Positions 1 through 9,338 of a DNA stretch of 35,724 bases are shown here, piece after piece. The notes beneath the pieces were generated by a model. The model ran no database searches. It had not been told where the DNA came from and saw only the letters and a list, made by a program, of their open reading frames with translations. Source of the DNA: Aporhodopirellula sallentina SM41 (GTDB taxonomy: Bacteria > Planctomycetota > Planctomycetia > Pirellulales > Pirellulaceae); the NCBI RefSeq assembly GCF_000346505.1, contig NZ_ANOH01000361.1, positions 1 to 35,724 on the forward strand, given 5' to 3'. The translations under genes and the position numbers were made by a program. The stretch's first letter is position 1, and every line of letters begins with the position of its first letter.

Positions 1-1728
1 CGTGATGGCTTGATGCAATCGATGGGAATGGATCAACTCCGCGAGGCAATGCTGCCGAAGACCCGAGGGGCGTGGAACCTGCACGAACAATTTGGTGAAA
101 CGCTTGATTTCTTCGTGATGTTTTCTTCGGTGGCGGGAACGATCGGATCTCCGGGGCAGGCGAACTATGCCGCTGGAAATGCGTTTCTCGACGCGTTGAC
201 ATTTCTGCGTCATCAATCCGGCTTGCCGGCGACATCGATCGCGTGGGGACCATGGGATGCCGAGGGAATGGCGGCGACTCCGGAAGTGCGTCGTCAACTC
301 GCAGAACGCGGAATGAGCCCTTTGGCGCCTAGCACGGCGATGCATGTCCTCGACCGAGCGATACGTCGGTCGACCACGCCATTCGCAGTCATGAACGTGC
401 ACTGGGATGCGTTGATCGGCAAAATGGCTGGTGGCGGTTCGAGTTTGCTCAGCGAGTTCCGGTCCGCCGTCGGTTCGAAAGGACAGACGCAGTCGGGCGG
501 GGGACGCGACGAAAAACTATTTTCGATGTTGAGTGCAGCGTCAGCTGACGAACGCTTGAAGGAACTCGAACGGTTTGTTGCCTCATCGCTTGCGGATGTC
601 ATGGGCATTGAAGTCGACGCGATTGAAACGGATCAATCGTTGGCGTCTCTCGGCCTCGATTCGTTGATGGGGATGGAGTTACGGTCCAAACTCGAAGCTC
701 AGCTCGGGATCGAGTTGCCGATGTCTGCTTTGTTTGACGATCCGAGTGTGGCGTCCATCGCTCGTGTTGCAAATGAAGCGTTCGCGTCCACGACGAAGGG
801 GACTGCGACAGCATCGGTCGCCGGCGATTCGGTTTCCGTCAATGGGGCCGCAGTCAAGGCGTCGCCTGCTCGAGTCGAACCGCGATCCAAACCGGGCATC
901 GTTTCGCTCGGAGGATCCCAGGGTGACGGTGCACCACTGTTTTGTTTGCATCCGGTGGGCGGCGATTTGCGTTGCTACGATTCGCTCGCACGTTCGATCA
1001 AGGGACGCCCCGTCTACGGTTTGCGTGCGCAGGGTTTGCACGCCGGCTCGACGGCACACGACACCATGGAGGCGTTGGTTACCGACTACACGAGAATCAT
1101 CCGAGAGACCTACCCGGAAGGACCGTACAGCTTGCTGGGGTGGTCGACGGGCGGTGTGTTCGCTTATGAAATCGCGAGACGATTGCAAGAGCAGAAGCAG
1201 GACATCCAGTCGCTGGTCATGATTGACTCGCCGTTACCGGTCGTCTTTGAAAGCGTGGACCTCGGCGACAATGCGATGTTCCTCGTCGACCTCGTCGAGT
1301 TTGCAAACTACTTTGCAGGAACTTCGATGGAGATTACGTACGAGCAATTGCATCGTCTAAGTGAGCAGGACGCACTCGACTTTGTGTTGCGACTATCGAT
1401 CGATCACGGAGTCTTGCCCGCAAAGACGACGAAAGATTATCTCGAACGACTGATCAACGTCTGCAAACAACACGTCAAGATTTTGCAAGGATACCAGCCG
1501 CCTCCAAGCTATCTGATGGTCGAAATGTTGCGGCCGGAGGTGACCGGATTGCTCACTCACGCAACCGGGCATTCTTTCGACGAAGATCTGGGTTGGGGCA
1601 AGTTTGTGCAACTGCGGTTGCATCAAGTCTCCGGTCATCACTTTACGATGATGACTCCGCCTAACGTCTATTCGATGTCCGAAAAGATCGCTGCCCTGCT
1701 CGGCGAGCCGAGTCTGCCTTCTCTTTGA
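1..1728 (+). CDS. Type I polyketide synthase, C-terminal part (KR end - ACP - thioesterase), 5' truncated by window
   Basis: The frame is open to base 1, so this is the end of a larger protein; residues are counted from base 10. Residues about 33-90 are the C-terminal half of a ketoreductase, with the SSVAG...ANYAAGNAF Ser/Tyr region and the IAWGPWD motif. An acyl-carrier domain follows at about 185-255, with phosphopantetheine site GLDSL (Ser218). A Ser/Ala-rich linker leads to a type I thioesterase at about 305-565. Its likely triad is Ser379 in GWSTGG, Asp406 in MIDSP and His544 in SGHHFTMM. The order KR-ACP-TE indicates the final module, or an iterative single-module enzyme, that reduces the beta-keto group and releases the chain as an acid, ester or macrocycle. 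KS and AT domains must lie left of the window. A GH3 enzyme starts 63 bp downstream in the same direction, so the released acid could be its substrate (inference). Confidence 0.92.
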   Translation, partial: RDGLMQSMGMDQLREAMLPKTRGAWNLHEQFGETLDFFVMFSSVAGTIGSPGQANYAAGNAFLDALTFLRHQSGLPATSIAWGPWDAEGMAATPEVRRQLAERGMSPLAPSTAMHVLDRAIRRSTTPFAVMNVHWDALIGKMAGGGSSLLSEFRSAVGSKGQTQSGGGRDEKLFSMLSAASADERLKELERFVASSLADVMGIEVDAIETDQSLASLGLDSLMGMELRSKLEAQLGIELPMSALFDDPSVASIARVANEAFASTTKGTATASVAGDSVSVNGAAVKASPARVEPRSKPGIVSLGGSQGDGAPLFCLHPVGGDLRCYDSLARSIKGRPVYGLRAQGLHAGSTAHDTMEALVTDYTRIIRETYPEGPYSLLGWSTGGVFAYEIARRLQEQKQDIQSLVMIDSPLPVVFESVDLGDNAMFLVDLVEFANYFAGTSMEITYEQLHRLSEQDALDFVLRLSIDHGVLPAKTTKDYLERLINVCKQHVKILQGYQPPPSYLMVEMLRPEVTGLLTHATGHSFDEDLGWGKFVQLRLHQVSGHHFTMMTPPNVYSMSEKIAALLGEPSLPSL

Positions 1729-1791
1729 AGCAGCGAGTCTACTCCGGTCGGCTCCCCACCGAACTTTGAAAGTCATTTCTGAGACCCGTTT

Positions 1792-3453
1792 ATGAATGCT
1801 CGCTGGGCGTACATCCAACTGCAGACAAGGATTGTCAAGAAGATGCTGGCGGATAGTGTCCGTTCGCACGAGATCCAGCGACAAGTCATGCTCCACAAAG
1901 TGCGCCTTTGCGCCGACAGTCGGTTCGGCCGCGAGCATGGCTTAGCATCGATCCGCAACACCGATGACTTCCGCCGCCAGATTCCGATCACTGACTTTGA
2001 ATATCTACGGCCTTACATGGATGAGGTGCGGAATGGGAACCCGGGTGCGATGTTCGGTCCGAGTACCCGGTTGCTAATGTTCGCGCTGACCTCGGGAACG
2101 ACGGAGAAGCCGAAACTCATTCCGGTGACGGATGACTTCATCAAGAGCTACAAGCGTGGATGGAAGATCTGGGGGCTGAAGACGCACATCGACCATATGG
2201 ATTTGGCACGAAAAGACTACGTGCATTTGGCGGGCGATTGGCAGGAGAGCCAAACCGACGCGGGCGTGTGGTGTGGCAGTATCAGCGGACTCGCTGCGGA
2301 AATCCGTCCGGCCGTTGTTCGTCGTCCCTTTATCGTTCCGCCTCAGGTCGGAAAGATCAGCGACTGGACGAGTCGCCAGTACATGACCCTTCGCCTGTCA
2401 CTGCCTTCGCGACGAGTCGGCATGATCGTGACGGCCAATCCGTTGACCCTGATCAGTTTGGCCAACCTCGCCGATCAGCATAAAGAAACGTTGCTCAAAG
2501 ACTTGCGTGATGGAACCGTCACGATGCCAAATCAAGATGTCGATTACGCGGATTCGTTGAAGAGTCGAGTGCGTCGTGTGAGTCGACGCCGATGTAATGA
2601 ACTCGAAGAGGTCGTCAACCGCACGGGACGACTGTTGCCTCGCGACTTTTGGCCGGAGTTGTCTGTTGTTGGTGTCTGGATGGGCGGTTCCGTCGGTGCC
2701 TTCATTCCCGATGTTCGGAAACTCTACGGTGATTGTGCCTTCCGTGACCATGGTTTATCCGCCAGCGAAGGTCGCATGACCATTCCGATGAACGATGAAT
2801 CCAATGCGGGATTGTTGGACTACACCTCGAACTACTTTGAATTTATCCCTGCGGCGGAATTCGGAAACGACAACCCAACGATTCTTGAGTCGCATGAACT
2901 CGAAGAGGGACAGTCATATTACATCTTGTTGACCAACTCCGGTGGATTGTTTCGCTACAATATTCACGATGTGGTGCAGTGCGCCGGATACGAGGGGCAA
3001 ACGCCATTGCTGACGTTCCTTCACAAAGGCGTGCATTGCAGCAACATGACCGGCGAAAAGTTGACCGAGTATCAAGTTGCCACGGCGGTGCGAGAGGCCT
3101 TCGTTGACTCGCAACGCTCGGTGGAAACGGTGATGTTGGTGCCGGTGATGGATAGCGTGCCTCGGTACATGCTCCTGATCGAATCGCAAGCAGATCAAGG
3201 AGTCGAACGTCTGGCTGAAGCGATTGATTCTCGTCTTTCGAATCTGAACTGCGAATACGAAAACCGGTTGAAAACAAAACGTTTGCTGCCGATCTTGCCT
3301 CGAACGGTTCCGTCGGGAACGTGGGAGCGTCTCCGCAACGAGAAAATCGCAAACCGCGGCGGAACACAGGAACAGTACAAGCACACGTTTCTCGGAACTT
3401 CCGATTCGGTTCTCGATCAATTGCCTGCCGGCACCCTGGCTAGCGGACGGTGA
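1792..3453 (+). CDS. GH3 family acyl-adenylating amide synthase (copy 1)
   Basis: This 553-residue protein belongs to the GH3 family, a branch of the ANL adenylating enzymes. Its plant members activate carboxylic acids such as auxin or jasmonate with ATP and join them to amino acids. Visible family marks are the nucleotide-binding loop LTSGTTEKPKLIPVT (residues 99-113), the HGLSASEG motif, the FEFIP segment, the FRYNIHDVVQ stretch (GLYRYxxGDVV in plants), and MTGEKLTE in the C-terminal hinge. Length is normal for the family. The start is an ATG 63 bp after the PKS stop, in a probable two-gene transcript. A clear paralogue lies at 9339-11027. The substrates cannot be read from sequence; the polyketide acid from the neighbouring synthase is the natural candidate acyl donor (inference). 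Bacterial GH3 proteins are little characterised, so the family call is firm and the reaction is not. Confidence 0.9.
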   Translation: MNARWAYIQLQTRIVKKMLADSVRSHEIQRQVMLHKVRLCADSRFGREHGLASIRNTDDFRRQIPITDFEYLRPYMDEVRNGNPGAMFGPSTRLLMFALTSGTTEKPKLIPVTDDFIKSYKRGWKIWGLKTHIDHMDLARKDYVHLAGDWQESQTDAGVWCGSISGLAAEIRPAVVRRPFIVPPQVGKISDWTSRQYMTLRLSLPSRRVGMIVTANPLTLISLANLADQHKETLLKDLRDGTVTMPNQDVDYADSLKSRVRRVSRRRCNELEEVVNRTGRLLPRDFWPELSVVGVWMGGSVGAFIPDVRKLYGDCAFRDHGLSASEGRMTIPMNDESNAGLLDYTSNYFEFIPAAEFGNDNPTILESHELEEGQSYYILLTNSGGLFRYNIHDVVQCAGYEGQTPLLTFLHKGVHCSNMTGEKLTEYQVATAVREAFVDSQRSVETVMLVPVMDSVPRYMLLIESQADQGVERLAEAIDSRLSNLNCEYENRLKTKRLLPILPRTVPSGTWERLRNEKIANRGGTQEQYKHTFLGTSDSVLDQLPAGTLASGR

Positions 3454-3623
3454 TTCGTCGCCTCGGACGAGAATAACCTCGTTCAATACTCATCTGCCGA
3501 CCGGCGTTTGACTCGGTTCCCATGAGACAACCGAGCGAACACCCGGCGAGATGATTTATTGAGGCACTCGGATCGGTCCTTAATGCCTAGCGTCACCTGA
3601 GCTTCGTTCGGCTGCGTATTGAT

Positions 3624-4460
3624 TCAGGCCGTTGCGATTTGTTTGCACCAATTGGAAAGGTCGCGGAAGTAAGCCCATGGGTCGTCTTCGAATTCGAGCG
3701 TGTGAGAGGCGCCTTCGTACTCAACGATCTTTTTTTGCGTCGAACCGAAACGCCGAACAAAGTTTCGTGTCGGTTCATTCGCGGTGATCGGGTCGGTCGT
3801 TGCGAGTGCCAACATCACGGGCGTTTTAATCTGCTCCGGTTGACTCGTCGCTTGTTGGAGCAATTCAAGGTTGTTGATGGCGAACCGTATCGTGATTTGT
3901 CGAAGCGCGAGTGGGTCCTGCTCAATGAACTTTTGCCAAGACGGTGAGTTGGTGAAAAGAGCGGGATCTTGAAGTGGGACCTGAACCTTTTTGTTCAACA
4001 GCCTGATCCGCTTGGCCAAACTCAACGCCGCACGCTGAGCCCGATTGGCAGCCTTGTTTGAAAAGAGGCCGGGGCAGATGAGAACGAGACCGCTCAGCAA
4101 CTCCGGATGTCGACGGGCGATGCACGTCGCGAGGATGCCGCCCCAACTGATTCCGGCGAGTATTTTGGGACGGTCTTGGGGAAGCGACTCAATATATGTC
4201 ACCACGTCCGAGACCCATGTCGTCCAATGGTCCACGTCGCCGGAACCTTCGAGGTTCAATCCCGACCCGCGTCGTTCGAGGAAATGCACCGCGAACCCAT
4301 CGCCGGCGAGGCTCGAACTACTGGCTTCGTACCAACCCCCGTGACTGACAATCCCATGTAGGAAAACCACATCGGCGATAGGCTCTTTCGTGCCCCAGTA
4401 GCGAGTTGCTAGGTTTCGCGAGTCTATTGCACGGTAGTATTTCAGCTCAGGGTAGATCAT
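3624..4460 (-). CDS. Alpha/beta hydrolase (lysophospholipase/thioesterase-like)
   Basis: A 278-residue alpha/beta-hydrolase fold protein of the serine lipase/esterase (Hydrolase_4-like) group. It shows the oxyanion strand VVFLHG (about 31-36), nucleophile elbow GISWGG with Ser105, acid Asp223 in TTDPIT, and His253 in GASHTLEFE, so a complete triad is present. There is no signal peptide, suggesting a cytoplasmic enzyme. It is the last gene of a four-gene reverse operon, starting 10 bp after the enolase-superfamily gene stops. In this context it could hydrolyse an ester, thioester or amide of the polyketide product, or act as an editing thioesterase; the sequence does not decide. It ends 170 bp from the end of the convergent GH3 gene; no strong terminator was seen in that gap. 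Confidence 0.82.
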   Translation of the reverse strand: MIYPELKYYRAIDSRNLATRYWGTKEPIADVVFLHGIVSHGGWYEASSSSLAGDGFAVHFLERRGSGLNLEGSGDVDHWTTWVSDVVTYIESLPQDRPKILAGISWGGILATCIARRHPELLSGLVLICPGLFSNKAANRAQRAALSLAKRIRLLNKKVQVPLQDPALFTNSPSWQKFIEQDPLALRQITIRFAINNLELLQQATSQPEQIKTPVMLALATTDPITANEPTRNFVRRFGSTQKKIVEYEGASHTLEFEDDPWAYFRDLSNWCKQIATA

Positions 4461-4470
4461 CGGTTGTTGA

Positions 4471-5652
4471 TCAAGTGATGGGATATGATCGTGATTGCAA
4501 TACCAAGCGAGCCAAACTGGATTCGTCGACCGTAATACCGAGTCCGGGTGCAGATATTGCCGGCGCCCATCCGCCTCGTCCGAATGTGATTGATTCGTTG
4601 ATGATAAAGTCTTTCAATAAATGGCCGTCAGCGGAACCTTCTCGGTAGCGAATGTTTTTGATGGAGGTTGCGAAATGGCGACCGGCTGCGGAAAGAATAC
4701 CTGACTCGCCGGGATGGCAACCTAGTTGATAGCCGAGGCCGGCGTGATGGGCCATCGCTGCGAGGTTCAAACTGCTCAAAAAGCCGCCGCATTTTGACAG
4801 TCGGATATTAAACAGGTCGCAGGTTTCGTCTTCGATCGCACGCTCGGCATCAAACTCGCTCGTGAGTGACTCATCGAGCATGATCGGCGTCTGGACGTTT
4901 CGTCTGACTTCTGAGAGTGTAGCGACGTTGTGATGCGATACCGGTTGTTCGGCGGAGGTGATCCCATACGGTTCCAATGCCTCGATACGTTTGGCTGTTT
5001 CTTCGGGCTGCCACGCTTCGTTGGCGTCAACCCGAAGATCCATGCGCGATCCGACGTATCGCCGCATCCGACCTAAACGCTCGGGGTCGCGATCAGGGGT
5101 CATTGCTACTTTGACTTTGCAATGACGAAACCCGTAAATCCGCATCGCCAGCGAGCTGAGTACTTCTTTTCGCGGTTTACCGGAGCTGATGGCACTCGAA
5201 TACTGAACGCGTTCAACAGGTCGATAGATGTCGGATGTCTTTGGGACCATCTTCGCGACGTCGCTCAGCGGTGATTGGAAGAGGCGTCCATATGCATCGA
5301 GAATGCTGAGTTCCACTGCGCACCGGTGAGCGTTGGTGAGACAACGTCGCGGGTTCGGTTTTCCGGCGTCGGGTTGATAGTTTCGGCACGTCTGAAGAAC
5401 ATCCTCCCAGTCCGAGCAATCCGCACCGAGTTGTTTGCTCAGATTTGTCGCGGCGATTTGTTCCATCGCGCCTTCGGGAGACTCTCCCGTGACGTACTCA
5501 CGCGGGATACCTTCGCCCCATCCGATCGTTCCATCCGCCAGTTCACATCGGACAATAAAATTGTCGGTGTAGGATCGTGAGAACGACGCGTGCTTGAACT
5601 CTTTTTTCAGCCGCAAGCGGACGATCATTGCAGCGAGCGAAACTATTCTCAT
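4471..5652 (-). CDS. Enolase-superfamily enzyme (muconate-lactonising subgroup: dipeptide epimerase / o-succinylbenzoate synthase / racemase-like)
   Basis: A 393-residue member of the muconate-lactonising branch of the enolase superfamily. Catalytic residues are all visible: the KxK pair Lys179/Lys181, metal ligands Asp209 (RVDAN), Glu235 (SAEQP) and Asp260 (MLDES), and the opposite-face Lys287 (LSKCGG). The N-terminal capping domain covers about 1-130 and the barrel the rest. This subgroup includes Ala-Glu dipeptide epimerases, N-succinylamino-acid racemases, OSBS and cycloisomerases, all of which abstract the proton alpha to a carboxylate. A two-base Lys/Lys arrangement favours epimerisation. 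Beside GH3 enzymes that may make N-acyl amino acids, an N-acylamino-acid or dipeptide epimerase role is attractive but unproven. Its start overlaps the upstream reductase stop by 4 bp (ATGA), indicating translational coupling. Confidence 0.85.
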   Translation of the reverse strand: MRIVSLAAMIVRLRLKKEFKHASFSRSYTDNFIVRCELADGTIGWGEGIPREYVTGESPEGAMEQIAATNLSKQLGADCSDWEDVLQTCRNYQPDAGKPNPRRCLTNAHRCAVELSILDAYGRLFQSPLSDVAKMVPKTSDIYRPVERVQYSSAISSGKPRKEVLSSLAMRIYGFRHCKVKVAMTPDRDPERLGRMRRYVGSRMDLRVDANEAWQPEETAKRIEALEPYGITSAEQPVSHHNVATLSEVRRNVQTPIMLDESLTSEFDAERAIEDETCDLFNIRLSKCGGFLSSLNLAAMAHHAGLGYQLGCHPGESGILSAAGRHFATSIKNIRYREGSADGHLLKDFIINESITFGRGGWAPAISAPGLGITVDESSLARLVLQSRSYPIT

Positions 5653-6749
5653 CGCTGTTTCCCGGTAAGTTCACGGAAGTGTTTCGCGATCTGTTCACGA
5701 CTGTGAAAGTGCTTTTCCGTTGCTCGTTCCAATTCGTGAACCATGCGAACAACTTTTGAGTTGTAAGGTGCAGGGACGCCCACTTCATCGGCCAATCGAA
5801 CGATCTCTCCGTTGACGTAGTCGATTTCGGTCGGTCGATTTCGCATCAAGTCTTGATACACCGAGAATACAAGTTTGGGCGGATGCAACGGGCCTTGCGC
5901 AACACCGCGAACAATGGTGTCCAGGCAAGGCAAGTTGAGTATCTTCATCAATCGGCGAAATCTCAGTACGTCGGATCCGCCACATGCGTTTTCAACGGTG
6001 ATCCCCGCGGCGTGGAGTACCCGAAATCCTTCCTCTAGGATCGGCATCGCGACGCTGTTTCGCCAATTCTGATTGAGTATCCCGTCACGCAAAAAGTCGG
6101 TCGCCGATAGGACCGAGGCATAGCCCATCGTGTTGAAGAGTAGCTTGTTGTACTGAACGCCTAGGATCGCGTCGGAAGATGCCACAGGGAGTCCTGACGA
6201 ATCCAGTAGGCGTCTTGCCTGCTCGACAACCGTGTGTGGTACCTCCGGCGATGCCGGTCCAATCACGCTCATCCCACGTCGGGTGCACTGGATGACACCC
6301 GGCGCAATGACACCCATGTTGGTCGCCGTCATGCCTACCAACAGTCGATCGGCTGGCAGTATCTGCGAGAGAATTCGTTGGTTGATCCCATTTTGCAGCG
6401 AGACGACGGTGGCGCTGCCAATGGAGGATGCAAATCGCTCGGCCGTCTCCCGCGTGTCTTGCGTTTTGACGGTGAAAAGGATCAAGTCGGAGCCTTCGAC
6501 TGCGTTCGGTTCAGACGATGCGGTGACGGGAACCGAAACGCTGCCCCATTTGCCTCGCAGTTCCACGGTTCCGTTCTGCTGCATCGTTCGAAGGTGTTCT
6601 CCTCGAGCAATCATGACGACGTCGATGTCGGGATGATTTCGTTTGATGAGACCGCCGAACATGCCGCCGATCGCGCCTGCGCCGATGATGCTGATCTTTT
6701 TGGCAGGCGTGGGATTGGGAGAAGGGCTCACGGACTTAATTCGGTTCAC
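5649..6749 (-). CDS. Ketopantoate reductase (PanE/ApbA) family dehydrogenase
   Basis: A 366-residue NADP-dependent 2-hydroxyacid dehydrogenase of the ApbA/PanE family. The Rossmann motif is GAGAIGG (Gly23-x-Gly25-x-x-Gly28), and the second-domain catalytic Lys lies in VQYNKLLFN. Family members reduce 2-oxo acids, classically ketopantoate in coenzyme A synthesis. This gene sits between an exporter and an enolase-superfamily gene, overlapping the first by 14 bp and the second by 4 bp, so a dedicated tailoring role, such as reducing an oxo acid or imine in the locus product, is more likely than primary pantothenate synthesis. That is inference from context. The start is a GTG at 6749; another in-frame GTG at 6731 would give a shorter tail before the Rossmann fold. 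The protein is somewhat longer than a typical 300-residue PanE. Confidence 0.85.
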   Translation of the reverse strand: MNRIKSVSPSPNPTPAKKISIIGAGAIGGMFGGLIKRNHPDIDVVMIARGEHLRTMQQNGTVELRGKWGSVSVPVTASSEPNAVEGSDLILFTVKTQDTRETAERFASSIGSATVVSLQNGINQRILSQILPADRLLVGMTATNMGVIAPGVIQCTRRGMSVIGPASPEVPHTVVEQARRLLDSSGLPVASSDAILGVQYNKLLFNTMGYASVLSATDFLRDGILNQNWRNSVAMPILEEGFRVLHAAGITVENACGGSDVLRFRRLMKILNLPCLDTIVRGVAQGPLHPPKLVFSVYQDLMRNRPTEIDYVNGEIVRLADEVGVPAPYNSKVVRMVHELERATEKHFHSREQIAKHFRELTGKQR

Positions 6750-9141
6750 TGTGTTGGTTGGTCGTTGATTGCGGCGAATCAGGATCCGGTAGGGGCGCCG
6801 TCAATGTCGCAAGAGACTCCCCCGTACGCTCGAGCAAGTCGCCGAGTTTTCCGGCCAATAAAGCGGGCAACAGCACGAGATCTCCGAACAACGCCGTCAC
6901 CAACATCATCAACAGGATCCAGGAGAAGTGACGCACCGGCAGAAAACCGCTGAACGAGTAGATCATCAATCCACACGCGCAGATTACGGTGGTTTGAATC
7001 AGGGCGCCTCCACAACGTTCGTAGGCGATTTTAATTGCTGATTCCTTCGAGGCACCGTTTTTGATGGATTGAATAAACCACTTCAAGAAATGAAACGTGC
7101 CATCGACGGCGATGCCCAACGCGACGCTCGCGGTCATCACGGTGCCAATGTCGATCGCAATCTCGAACCAACCCATTGCTCCGAACATGACGAGTGTCGG
7201 AAATATGTTTGGCATCATTGCAATGAGCCCCGCCGGGATGTTGCGAAGGGCAATCATCATCACCACCGCAACGAGAGCGAGTGCCGTAAGAAAACTGTAG
7301 AACAGGTCTTTCAACAGCATCTTTTGAATGCGGTAGACGAGCACGAGCATTCCCGTGCTCGATGAGGAGATGCCTTCGTAACCCGCGTCTTCTGCGTTGG
7401 AAAGAACGAAGTCGACTTTTGACTGCAGTGAGTCGAGAAATTGCCCGTAGTCGAATTCGGCTTGCCCTTTGACACGAGCACTGATCCGCCAGGATTCACC
7501 GGTTTCGGTTTCCGCGAGGAAGTGAGAATCGATCAGCTCATCTCGGCTTTGTTCGATCTGCCTTAGGAATACCGTTTTGCGAATCGTCGATCCGAGACCC
7601 GTCAACCGCGGGAAACTGGGGACGAAAGTGACCGCCGACATGGTGCCCTGCAGCACATCGATTTGCGACATTTGATTTTCAATCGCGGCGACGATCCGGA
7701 GTCGGTCGATCGGGTTAACGTTGCTGTCGTGGTCAAAGTGAATCACCACTTCGATTGGTACCAGCGGGCAAATGTTGTTCTCGACCCAATGGAAGTCCTG
7801 AACAACGCGGTTGTCTTCAGAGAGCAACGATACGACATCGATCGTGGTTCGTAGTCGCGTCAGCCCAAACCCGAAGGCAATCATCGCGGCGATGCAACTC
7901 ACCCGAATGATGACGCTGTAACGCGAGATGAAATTTGCGACGAAGGCGAACAACGGATGTCCAACGGACCTTTGATCGTCTTTTTGCGGCGAGTGGTTCG
8001 CGGGTGCCGCGTTGAGTGAGTCGGTGTTGCCGCGTTTCTCAGATACATGCAACCAAATGACCATGAACCCGGGCAGCATGAGGAACAACAAGACGACACA
8101 AACGATGACTCCGACCGCGCCGAGAAAACCGAATTGTCGAATCGGTTCCACGTCGCTGATGCATAGCGAAGCCAGCCCGATCGCGGTCGTGAGGGCGGCC
8201 AGGATGCACGGGCCGGTTGCTTTTGCGATCGCACGACTCGGGGCTTTGGCACCCGACCCCAGATCGACTTCCTCAAGGAAGTAGTTTGCCAAGTGGATGC
8301 CAACGCTGACGGCGAGCACAAAAACGAGAGCGGGCAGCACGATCAGGATGGCGTTCATCGTTTCGCCGCCGTAGTAGACCGAGGCCAACATGAAGCCCTG
8401 CGCCCAAGCCCCGACCGCGATGATCGGAATGGTGAGCCAGACCGAACGAAGGCAAACCCAACACAGGACCAACGAAATCAAGATCGAAGGGATGCTGTAC
8501 TGTTGAATCGATCGACTGCTTTCGTCATCGATGGCCATCCCGTCGATCGCGGGACCGGTCATGATGAGGTCGTCGATCGGGATGTCGATCGCATCGGAAA
8601 CGGCGTTTTGAATCAGAGGGATGGTTTCTCGACGTTTGAAAGCTCCGTGTTCGGTGAGTTCGACGACCAACCCGCTCGTCTGATCATCTTCGCCGACGAG
8701 GATCCCATTAATCCGATCGATGGCGGCTTGCCTCGGAAGATCAATCGGCATGGAAGTCAACGAATCGATCAGCGTGTTCCCGGAGAAGATGTTGTTGAAC
8801 AGCTGCGGTTTTCCGGCGGATTCACGTTGGGTTTGGATCTCGCGAACGGCGTCCGCCGCTTGGTCGAGACGTTCGTCATCGATGACGCATCCCTGCCAAC
8901 TGACAACGATCATGTCGTGCGAGCCGAAGAGATCGATAAATGCGTTGAACTCCTGCCGGGCGTCCGCGTCACGGTCGATCCACATCAGGGGCGCGTTGAA
9001 CATCGCCAGCAGGCCACTGTCCGATCCGTGCACCACGAACGGCGCCGAGACGATCAGGCCGAGCACCGTCAGGGCCGCAACGCGGACGTATGACGAATGG
9101 AACCAATGTGGAAGATCCGGGTCGAGCTGTTTGTCAGTCAT
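6736..9141 (-). CDS. RND/MMPL superfamily transporter
   Basis: An 801-residue inner-membrane protein with RND/MMPL architecture: a first transmembrane helix (about 18-40), a large extracytoplasmic loop, a cluster of helices from about 215 to 360, a cytoplasmic linker, a further helix near 410, a second large loop, and a final helix cluster from about 615 to 765. It resembles the patched/HpnN-type exporters that move lipids, hopanoids or other hydrophobic metabolites using the proton gradient. It is the first gene of the four-gene reverse operon and overlaps the next gene by 14 bp, so it is probably co-expressed with the tailoring enzymes and exports their product (inference). The ATG at 9141 is 197 bp from the start of the divergent second GH3 gene, leaving room for promoters in both directions. 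No separate adaptor or outer-membrane channel is nearby. Confidence 0.85.
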   Translation of the reverse strand: MTDKQLDPDLPHWFHSSYVRVAALTVLGLIVSAPFVVHGSDSGLLAMFNAPLMWIDRDADARQEFNAFIDLFGSHDMIVVSWQGCVIDDERLDQAADAVREIQTQRESAGKPQLFNNIFSGNTLIDSLTSMPIDLPRQAAIDRINGILVGEDDQTSGLVVELTEHGAFKRRETIPLIQNAVSDAIDIPIDDLIMTGPAIDGMAIDDESSRSIQQYSIPSILISLVLCWVCLRSVWLTIPIIAVGAWAQGFMLASVYYGGETMNAILIVLPALVFVLAVSVGIHLANYFLEEVDLGSGAKAPSRAIAKATGPCILAALTTAIGLASLCISDVEPIRQFGFLGAVGVIVCVVLLFLMLPGFMVIWLHVSEKRGNTDSLNAAPANHSPQKDDQRSVGHPLFAFVANFISRYSVIIRVSCIAAMIAFGFGLTRLRTTIDVVSLLSEDNRVVQDFHWVENNICPLVPIEVVIHFDHDSNVNPIDRLRIVAAIENQMSQIDVLQGTMSAVTFVPSFPRLTGLGSTIRKTVFLRQIEQSRDELIDSHFLAETETGESWRISARVKGQAEFDYGQFLDSLQSKVDFVLSNAEDAGYEGISSSSTGMLVLVYRIQKMLLKDLFYSFLTALALVAVVMMIALRNIPAGLIAMMPNIFPTLVMFGAMGWFEIAIDIGTVMTASVALGIAVDGTFHFLKWFIQSIKNGASKESAIKIAYERCGGALIQTTVICACGLMIYSFSGFLPVRHFSWILLMMLVTALFGDLVLLPALLAGKLGDLLERTGESLATLTAPLPDPDSPQSTTNQHSEPN

Positions 9142-9338
9142 TACCGCTCATTTGTTCAAATCGAGGTGTCGCCTTTTGGCGGCGACGGGGGCATCGGATT
9201 GCGAGGCGAAAACGCCGACACACGCACCCATTTTGGCTTCCCCACGTGAGCCAAAATGTTACGTGATAGCGACCTTGTACGACAGCCCAAGGGGATTACG
9301 ATACGACGCGTTTCGGCCGTACATTCGCGATCAAATAC

